Source: Janthinobacterium rivuli
GTDB lineage: Bacteria; Pseudomonadota; Gammaproteobacteria; Burkholderiales; Burkholderiaceae_D
Assembly: GCF_009208735.1 (NCBI RefSeq)
Contig: NZ_WFLJ01000027.1
Span: forward strand, 1 to 61,757
Direction: 5' to 3'
Length of the DNA: 61,757 nt
A program made the position numbers and the translations under genes. The notes beneath the pieces are model-generated. The model was not told where the DNA came from, ran no database searches, and saw only the letters and a program-made list of their open reading frames with translations. Shown piece after piece: positions 55,989 to 61,757 of the stretch (position 1 is the stretch's first letter; each line of letters starts with the position of its first letter).

Positions 55989-57914
55989 TTACTTTTCCTG
56001 TTTCTCCGGCGTGCTCTTGTCGATCACTTCGCGGCAGTCGCCGCGGATGATGGCGTTGTCGTAGTTGGTCCAGCCGTAGCTGTCGACGTAGCGCTTGTGC
56101 TGCTTGAAGCGGGGGCTGGCGATGCTCCATTCGGGCTGTTCGCCGGCGAAGCGGATGTCGCCCAGGTCGAGCAGGGTGTGGAACATGTTTTCCGTCGACA
56201 GGCGCGCCTTCTGATGGCGCTGCAGCTGCGTCACCTTGTCCGGATAGTGCTGCTGGAATTGCGGCGAATACCAGACGAAGGCGGGCACGTGGAATTCGAA
56301 CTGCGTGTTATGCCCGTGGAAGGCCAGGCGGCAGGTGCCGTCGTACAGGGTCTGGCCGTGGTCGGCCACGTAGACGAGCGAACTGCGCAGGGCGGTGCGC
56401 TGGCCATCGTCCTTCAGCATGCCGATCACGTTCGACAGGAACCAGTCCGTGTACAGGATGGAGCTGTCGTAGCTGTTGTTGAGCTGTGGCTTGATGGCCG
56501 TATCCGTGTAGACGGGTTTGTCGACGCCGAACAGCGACGGCTGCCACTTGTCGAACGATTTCGGATAGCGCTGGCTGTAGTTCCAGTGGCTGCCCAGGGT
56601 GTGCAGCACGATGAGTTTTTTCGGCGCCGGGTCGGCCAGCGCGTTCCTGAACGGGTCGAACAGGATCTGGTCGAAGTTCGAATTGTTGGTAAAGCCGCCC
56701 AGGTTCAAAAATTGCACCACGTCCGCTTCCTTGGCAAACACGGACACGGGCGTGTCGAACTGGCCGAACGAGATCTGGTTCGACAGCCAGTACGTCTTGA
56801 AGCCCGCTTCCTTGTAGGCGGTGAGGAAGGATTTTTCCGAGAAGCCATCCTTGAGGCTTTGCGTGGCCGGCTTGCGCGAGATGATGACGGGCACGGACAG
56901 GCGCGTGGCGGAAACGGCCGTGATGACGTCGGCCAGCGGCACCAGGTTGCTTTCCTGTTTCAGCAGGGGATTGGTGTCGCGCTCGTAGCCGTTCAGGCTC
57001 CAGCGGTCGTAGCGCGACGATTCGCCGATCACCATGACCACCACTTCAGGATGGGGATCGGGCTGTTGCTGGTGCGCGCCGAAACGGAAGCTGCTGCTTT
57101 TCTGCCCCAGCTCGGCCAGGTACTTGCGCTCCTTGTAGAAATCGAAGCCGCGCGCGGCCAGGCCGAAGGGCCAGGAATTGCTGACGGTATCGAAGGCGTA
57201 GGGCAGGCGCGCCCAGTGGGGCAGGCTGGGCCAGCCCAGGCCCGTTTCATCGGCGCCGGCGATGCTGGCGTTCTCCGGCTTGCTGCTTTCCTCGTCTTCC
57301 TCGGCCGTCTCGTCGTCGGCCGAGCTGGCGTCGCCGAAGCCGGAGGCGCCCGCCTTGGCGCTGGCCGCCGGTAGGCTGGCCTTGGCGGACGCGGGAGCGC
57401 TGTGCAGGACCTTGGCGTCGAAGCCGAATTCGTAGCCGTACCACCAGAAGCCGCCCAGCAGGATCAGCGATATGAAGGCGGCCGGGCGCGTCTTGCCGCG
57501 CCAGTCCAGGTCGCGCGTGCGCGTGGCCGCAAACCAGCCGAGCAGGCACCAGACGATCACGCCCAGCATGACCGCGCCCATCAGCCACACTTTCTGCCCG
57601 AGGAATTCCATCGCTTCCTTGGGGCTGGTTTCGAAGATGATGCCCAGGTGGTGCGTGGAAATGCCCTGGCCATAGAAGATGAACAGGTAGATTTCCGTCG
57701 GCAGGGCCAGGAAGGCGGGCACCAGCAGCCAGTGAAAGTATGCGGGACGCTTGAACACGCTCCAGACGGCCAGCCAGGCCAGCAGCTCGAAGGTGAGCAT
57801 CTGCCAGGGATGCTCGAGCGCACGCCCCAGCAGCGCGGGGACGAAGGGCACGGCCGTCAGCAAGGCATACGTCAGGAGCAGGAACAGATTGGCGGGGCGA
57901 AGCAAGGAGCGCAT
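55989..57914 (-). CDS. Phosphoethanolamine transferase (EptA/sulfatase family)
   Basis: The 641-residue protein has five membrane helices (within residues 1-165) and a periplasmic alkaline-phosphatase-like domain. The catalytic stretch is MVIGESSRYDRWSLNGYERD near residue 290; the nucleophile threonine of EptA is a serine here. YVADHGQTLYDG and FHGHNTQ supply the other metal ligands. Family members add phosphoethanolamine to lipid A or glucans, which changes charge and polymyxin resistance. Between helix five and the enzyme lies an acidic, low-complexity insert (57235-57412). ATG 57914 starts the first helix; the longer open frame upstream looks non-coding. Confidence 0.88.
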   Translation of the reverse strand: MRSLLRPANLFLLLTYALLTAVPFVPALLGRALEHPWQMLTFELLAWLAVWSVFKRPAYFHWLLVPAFLALPTEIYLFIFYGQGISTHHLGIIFETSPKEAMEFLGQKVWLMGAVMLGVIVWCLLGWFAATRTRDLDWRGKTRPAAFISLILLGGFWWYGYEFGFDAKVLHSAPASAKASLPAASAKAGASGFGDASSADDETAEEDEESSKPENASIAGADETGLGWPSLPHWARLPYAFDTVSNSWPFGLAARGFDFYKERKYLAELGQKSSSFRFGAHQQQPDPHPEVVVMVIGESSRYDRWSLNGYERDTNPLLKQESNLVPLADVITAVSATRLSVPVIISRKPATQSLKDGFSEKSFLTAYKEAGFKTYWLSNQISFGQFDTPVSVFAKEADVVQFLNLGGFTNNSNFDQILFDPFRNALADPAPKKLIVLHTLGSHWNYSQRYPKSFDKWQPSLFGVDKPVYTDTAIKPQLNNSYDSSILYTDWFLSNVIGMLKDDGQRTALRSSLVYVADHGQTLYDGTCRLAFHGHNTQFEFHVPAFVWYSPQFQQHYPDKVTQLQRHQKARLSTENMFHTLLDLGDIRFAGEQPEWSIASPRFKQHKRYVDSYGWTNYDNAIIRGDCREVIDKSTPEKQEK

Positions 57915-58340
57915 AAAGGAGGGCAACGAAAAATGTCCGCTATTATCAATCCTTTTGTTGTCTTGCGGTCGTACAAGAATGTGCGGGTCCGAATGCGTGG
58001 TTGCAGAGAAAGAATGCCAAATCATCAACCGCCGCGAGGTGCCGGCGTCTGCGCGCCGCGGCCAAGGATTAGTCAAAATGCCACAAAAGTGCCGCTTTTT
58101 TGCCTTTTTTTATAGCAAAAAGCGGTAAACTGATTGACCCCCTGTAACACAAGGTCTAAACTAGCGAGTTCTCGATTTTATTCTGCTCATCGTTTACGTA
58201 TTGTTTGGCATTTCATGGCCGCTCCTTATCGAGTGGCTGCGGGCGCCTCCGGTGCGCAGGAGATGAAAGCGGGACGAGGTTTTAGTCGCCGGGCATCTTG
58301 CCCGGGTTATTAATCGTAGTTTTTTGTTGGATTTATAACG
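57915..58340 (+). other. Gene-free stretch between eptA-like gene and rpsL
   Basis: The 426 bases hold the upstream region of the transferase gene, a T-rich inverted repeat (CCGCTTTTTTGC at 58092-58103 with GCAAAAAGCGG at 58115-58125), the rpsL promoter, and a leader of about 170 bases. That leader ends in a GCCCGGGTTATTAA stretch pairing with GCCGGGC at 58289-58295. No reading frame looks coding. Confidence 0.6.
58134..58162 (+). promoter_or_regulatory. Promoter of the str operon (rpsL-rpsG-fusA-tuf)
   Basis: TTGACC (58134-58139, five of six) and TAAACT (58157-58162, four of six) are separated by exactly 17 bases. The start would be near 58170, giving a leader of about 170 bases. The rpoC terminator lies 45 kb upstream and the genes between mostly face away, so the str operon needs its own promoter here. 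Confidence 0.7.
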
Positions 58341-58724
58341 ATGCCAACCATCAATCAATTGATTCGCAATCCACGCGTCGCTTTGACCGTGAAGAGCAAA
58401 TCGCCGGCGCTGGAAAACAGCCCGCAAAAACGTGGCGTCTGCACACGTGTTTACACCACGACTCCAAAGAAGCCTAACTCGGCTCTGCGTAAAGTCGCTA
58501 AAGTTCGTCTGACCAATGGTTTCGAAGTCATTTCGTACATTGGCGGTGAAGGCCATAACCTGCAAGAGCATAGTGTTGTGCTGTTGCGCGGCGGCCGCGT
58601 CAAGGATTTGCCGGGTGTGCGTTACCACATGGTTCGCGGTGCCCTGGATACCCAAGGCGTTAAAGACCGTAAGCAATCGCGTTCGAAGTACGGTACCAAG
58701 CGCGCTAAAGCAGGCAAGAAGTAA
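58341..58724 (+). CDS. rpsL: 30S ribosomal protein S12
   Basis: S12 shapes the decoding centre. The 127-residue protein starts MPTINQLIRNPR and is standard in the core: SPALENSPQKRGVCTRVYTT, TPKKPNSALRKVAKVRL, and GGRVKDLPGVRYH. The lysines and arginine whose change gives streptomycin resistance are wild type. It leads the str operon; rpsG follows after 152 bases. Confidence 0.98.
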   Translation: MPTINQLIRNPRVALTVKSKSPALENSPQKRGVCTRVYTTTPKKPNSALRKVAKVRLTNGFEVISYIGGEGHNLQEHSVVLLRGGRVKDLPGVRYHMVRGALDTQGVKDRKQSRSKYGTKRAKAGKK

Positions 58725-58876
58725 TAAGTTGTACGCAGCAAACCCAAGTTTCGCTCAGTGGCAACTAGCTAAGTGAATGTAGTCGACCGCATCTGGTCGA
58801 GTAAGTGGAGGACTATGATGGTCGTCCGCGAGTGTGCGAAGAACGCGCGCTCAACTGAAGATTGAAAGGAATTGAT

Positions 58877-59347
58877 ATGCCACGTCGTCGTGAAGTACCC
58901 AAGCGCGAAATTTTGCCAGATCCAAAATTCGGCAACACTGATGTCGCTAAATTTGTAAACGTGCTGATGCTGTCCGGTAAGAAATCGGTTGCAGAAAACA
59001 TCATCTACGGTGCTTTCGAGCACATCGCAGCAAAATCGGGTAAAGATCCACTCGAAGTTTTTGCTACCGCAATCAACAACGCCAAGCCGCTGGTTGAGGT
59101 GAAATCCCGTCGCGTCGGTGGTGCAAACTACCAGGTGCCGGTCGAAGTTCGCCCAGTCCGTCGTATGGCTCTGTCCATGCGTTGGTTGCGTGAAGCTGCT
59201 AACAAGCGCAGCGAAAAATCGATGCCACAACGCCTCGGCGGTGAGCTGATGGAAGCGGCTGAAAGCCGCGGCGGCGCGATGAAAAAACGCGACGAAGTCC
59301 ATCGTATGGCTGAAGCGAACAAAGCGTTCTCGCATTTCCGCTTCTAA
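58877..59347 (+). CDS. rpsG: 30S ribosomal protein S7
   Basis: S7 nucleates assembly of the 30S head and is the usual translational repressor of the str operon. The 156-residue product starts MPRRREVPKREILPDPKFGN and shows the S7 core NVLMLSGKKSVAENIIYGAF and the C-terminal AEANKAFSHFRF. ATG 58877 was chosen since AAAGGA lies just before it; an in-frame TTG at 58862 overlaps that site. The 152-base gap before it could hold the S7 target in the mRNA. Confidence 0.98.
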   Translation: MPRRREVPKREILPDPKFGNTDVAKFVNVLMLSGKKSVAENIIYGAFEHIAAKSGKDPLEVFATAINNAKPLVEVKSRRVGGANYQVPVEVRPVRRMALSMRWLREAANKRSEKSMPQRLGGELMEAAESRGGAMKKRDEVHRMAEANKAFSHFRF

Positions 59348-59455
59348 TATAAAGCCAGCTACCGCAAGGCGGCTGTCAAGCATCTGTTGTTCGAGGCCGG
59401 GCTCATTTTTGCAAAAAAATGCTGCTCGGTTTTGTCCATTCATTTAGGATTAATT

Positions 59456-61561
59456 ATGGCCCGCAAGACCCCCATTGAGCGCTATCGTAATATCGGTATC
59501 TCCGCTCACATCGATGCAGGTAAGACGACCACGACCGAGCGCGTCCTGTTCTACACCGGCGTGAACCACAAGCTGGGCGAAGTCCATGATGGCGCTGCCA
59601 CCACCGACTGGATGGCACAGGAGCAAGAGCGCGGCATCACGATTACCTCGGCTGCTGTTACGTGCTTCTGGAAAGGCATGGCAAACAACTTCCCAGCCCA
59701 CCACATCAACATCATCGACACCCCAGGCCACGTTGACTTCACCATTGAAGTGGAACGTTCGATGCGCGTGTTGGATGGCGCCTGCATGGTTTACTGTGCC
59801 GTCGGCGGCGTGCAGCCACAATCGGAAACGGTATGGCGTCAGGCTAACAAGTACAAAGTGCCACGTCTGGCCTTCGTGAACAAGATGGACCGTACCGGCG
59901 CCAACTTCTTCAAGGTCTACGATCAGATGCGTTCGCGCCTGAAAGCCAACCCAGTACCGATTCAGATGCCAATCGGCGCTGAAGACGTCTTCACCGGTGT
60001 TATCGATCTGGTCAAGATGAAAGCGGTTATCTGGGACGACGCTTCGCAAGGCATGAAGTTTGAATACGGCGACATTCCTGCCCACCTGGCCGCTGATGCT
60101 GCCAAGTGGCGCGAGAACATGGTTGAAGCCGCTGCTGAAGCGTCGGAAGACCTGATGAACAAGTATCTGGAAGAAGGCGACCTCTCGGAAGAAGAGATCA
60201 AGGCTGCCCTGCGTCAGCGTACCATCGCCAGCGAAATCGTTCCAATGCTGTGCGGTACCGCCTTTAAAAACAAGGGCGTACAAGCCATGTTGGACGCGGT
60301 CATCGAGTACCTGCCATCGCCAATCGACATTCCACCTGTCCCAGGTCTGGACGAGGACGAGCAGCCAGTCGAGCGCGCCGCTGACGACAATGAGAAGTTC
60401 TCGGCATTGGCGTTCAAGATCGCAACCGATCCGTTCGTCGGTCAGCTGTGCTTCATCCGTTGCTACTCGGGTACCCTGAATTCGGGCGACTCGGTGTTGA
60501 ACTCCGTGAAGCAGAAGAAAGAGCGTATCGGCCGTATCGTGCAGATGCAAGCGAACGAACGCGAAGAAATCAAGGAAATGCGCGCTGGCGACATCGCCGC
60601 CGTCGTGGGTCTGAAAGACACCACCACTGGCGATACGCTTTGCGACGAAAAAGCCAGCGTGGTTCTGGAGCGCATGGTCTTCCCTGAGCCGGTGATTTCG
60701 CAGGCAGTCGAGCCAAAAACCAAGGCCGACCAGGAAAAAATGGGCCTGGCGCTGAACCGCCTGGCAGCAGAAGATCCATCGTTCCGCGTGCGTACCGATG
60801 AAGAGTCGGGCCAGACCATCATCGCCGGTATGGGCGAGTTGCATCTGGACATCATCGTTGACCGCATGAAGCGCGAATTCAACGTTGAAGCGACCGTCGG
60901 CAAGCCACAAGTGGCTTACCGCGAAACGATCCGTAAAGTGTGCGAAGAGTCGGAAGGCAAATTCGTCAAGCAATCGGGTGGTCGTGGTCAATACGGTCAC
61001 GTGGTTCTGAAGATCGAACCGCAAGAACCGGGCAAGGGCTTCGAATTCGTTGACGCGATCAAGGGCGGTACCGTTCCTCGCGAATACATCCCTGCAGTTG
61101 AAAAAGGTGTGCGCGACACGCTGACTTCGGGCGTGATGGCTGGCTACCCAGTCGTTGACGTGAAAGTCACGCTGTTCTTCGGTTCGTACCATGATGTTGA
61201 CTCGAACGAAAATGCATTCCGCATGGCCGCTTCGATGGCATTCAAAGATGGCTGCCGCAAAGCATCGCCAGTCATCCTGGAGCCGATGATGGCCGTGGAA
61301 GTGGAAACGCCGGAAGATTACGCCGGTACCGTGATGGGCGATCTGTCGTCGCGTCGCGGCATGGTGCAAGGTATGGATGAAATTGCTGGCGGTGGCGGCA
61401 AGATCATCAAGGCCGAAGTGCCTCTGTCGGAAATGTTCGGTTACGCCACATCGTTGCGTTCGTCGACCCAAGGTCGTGCGACTTACACGATGGAATTCAA
61501 GCACTATGCTGAAGCACCTAAGCATGTGACTGAAGCAATCGTAAGCTCGAAAGCTAAGTAA
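59456..61561 (+). CDS. fusA: Elongation factor G
   Basis: EF-G drives translocation with GTP. The 701-residue protein begins MARKTPIERYRNIGISAHID and has G1 AHIDAGKTTTTE, G3 DTPGHVDF and G4 NKMDRTGANF. Domain IV contains GGRGQYGHVVLKIEP and the C-terminus ends ITEAI-like VTEAIVSSKAK. The length is typical. ATG 59456 is preceded by TAGGAT; the in-frame extension to 59387 is not conserved sequence. It lies 108 bases after rpsG and 72 before tuf. Confidence 0.98.
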   Translation: MARKTPIERYRNIGISAHIDAGKTTTTERVLFYTGVNHKLGEVHDGAATTDWMAQEQERGITITSAAVTCFWKGMANNFPAHHINIIDTPGHVDFTIEVERSMRVLDGACMVYCAVGGVQPQSETVWRQANKYKVPRLAFVNKMDRTGANFFKVYDQMRSRLKANPVPIQMPIGAEDVFTGVIDLVKMKAVIWDDASQGMKFEYGDIPAHLAADAAKWRENMVEAAAEASEDLMNKYLEEGDLSEEEIKAALRQRTIASEIVPMLCGTAFKNKGVQAMLDAVIEYLPSPIDIPPVPGLDEDEQPVERAADDNEKFSALAFKIATDPFVGQLCFIRCYSGTLNSGDSVLNSVKQKKERIGRIVQMQANEREEIKEMRAGDIAAVVGLKDTTTGDTLCDEKASVVLERMVFPEPVISQAVEPKTKADQEKMGLALNRLAAEDPSFRVRTDEESGQTIIAGMGELHLDIIVDRMKREFNVEATVGKPQVAYRETIRKVCEESEGKFVKQSGGRGQYGHVVLKIEPQEPGKGFEFVDAIKGGTVPREYIPAVEKGVRDTLTSGVMAGYPVVDVKVTLFFGSYHDVDSNENAFRMAASMAFKDGCRKASPVILEPMMAVEVETPEDYAGTVMGDLSSRRGMVQGMDEIAGGGGKIIKAEVPLSEMFGYATSLRSSTQGRATYTMEFKHYAEAPKHVTEAIVSSKAK

Positions 61562-61633
61562 TAGAAGTTCCGGGCCGGCTTTCACGAGAATGCCGGTCCC
61601 TACATTTAAATCATTGTTCTAAGGAAGAATAAA

Positions 61634-61757
61634 ATGGCAAAAGGTAAATTCGAACGGACCAAGCCGCACGTCAACGTCGGCACCATCGGCCACGTCGACC
61701 ACGGTAAAACCACGCTGACCGCTGCAATCGCAACGGTTCTGTCGAAGAAATTCGGCG
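61634..61757 (+). CDS. tuf: Elongation factor Tu, N-terminal part (partial, second copy)
   Basis: The first 41 codons are present before the window ends. The product starts MAKGKFERTKPHVNVGTIGH and contains the P-loop GHVDHGKTTLTAA. TAAGGAAGA precedes the ATG. With the copy ending at 221 this makes two tuf genes in the same orientation, about 61 kb apart. It is the last visible gene of the str operon. Confidence 0.98.
   Translation, partial: MAKGKFERTKPHVNVGTIGHVDHGKTTLTAAIATVLSKKFG

Noticed and set aside
58092..58125. Inverted repeat as a terminator
   Set aside because: Both arms contain T/A runs, but no run of T follows the second arm and no gene ends just before it.

Overview
The window is chromosomal DNA of a high-GC betaproteobacterium. 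The order tuf - tRNA-Trp - secE - nusG - rplKAJL - rpoBC, followed further on by rpsL - rpsG - fusA - tuf, is the usual betaproteobacterial arrangement. The protein style, a FxDxF-type PEP-CTERM protein, a GDT1 exporter under a manganese riboswitch and a giant cyclic glucan synthase all fit Oxalobacteraceae, most likely Janthinobacterium or a near relative (Massilia, Duganella). The genus is inferred from style, not from a database search.

Layout. (1) 1-12713, + strand: the end of one tuf copy, tRNA-Trp, secE, nusG, four ribosomal protein genes and rpoB/rpoC. Structured leaders lie before rplK and rplJ, a nested stem-loop lies between rplL and rpoB, and a strong terminator follows rpoC. (2) 12713-13100: two decayed copies of the last codons of rpoC, each starting right behind a terminator T-run, the first followed by a second terminator. 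(3) 13254-25026: a winged-helix/pseudo-nucleotidyltransferase regulator, an HDOD protein, a secreted DUF885 protein, an M48 protease overlapping an HPP-CBS membrane protein, a small DUF3349-like protein, a secreted thioredoxin-like protein, a chemoreceptor, and an Lrp regulator divergent from a cysteine desulfurase/MBL-like/rhodanese fusion. (4) 25368-34058: one 8.7-kb gene for a cyclic beta-1,2-glucan synthase. (5) 34044-46574: a small secreted protein, a manganese exporter with a yybP-ykoY riboswitch, three secreted hydrolases in a row (two M1 peptidases and a beta-lactamase-fold hydrolase), a secreted methyltransferase-like protein, a MocR regulator divergent from a PNPOx-like flavoprotein, an Imm11/DUF1629-like protein, a spermidine-synthase-like protein and a PEP-CTERM protein. 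(6) 46813-54190, - strand: a six-gene operon (membrane fusion protein, ABC ATPase, two permeases, sigma-54 response regulator, histidine kinase) headed by a near-consensus sigma-54 promoter, apparently a self-regulated export system. (7) 54384-57914: a membrane-anchored MutS-like ATPase and a phosphoethanolamine transferase, convergent. (8) 58134-61757: promoter, rpsL, rpsG, fusA and the start of a second tuf.

About 45.6 kb of accessory genes therefore separate rpoBC from the str operon, and two tuf copies in direct orientation bracket the whole region. I see no integrase, transposase, phage gene or CRISPR array. The most unusual features are the tandem remnants of the rpoC tail with duplicated terminators, the sigma-54 operon that encodes its own activator, and the desulfurase-MBL-rhodanese fusion.
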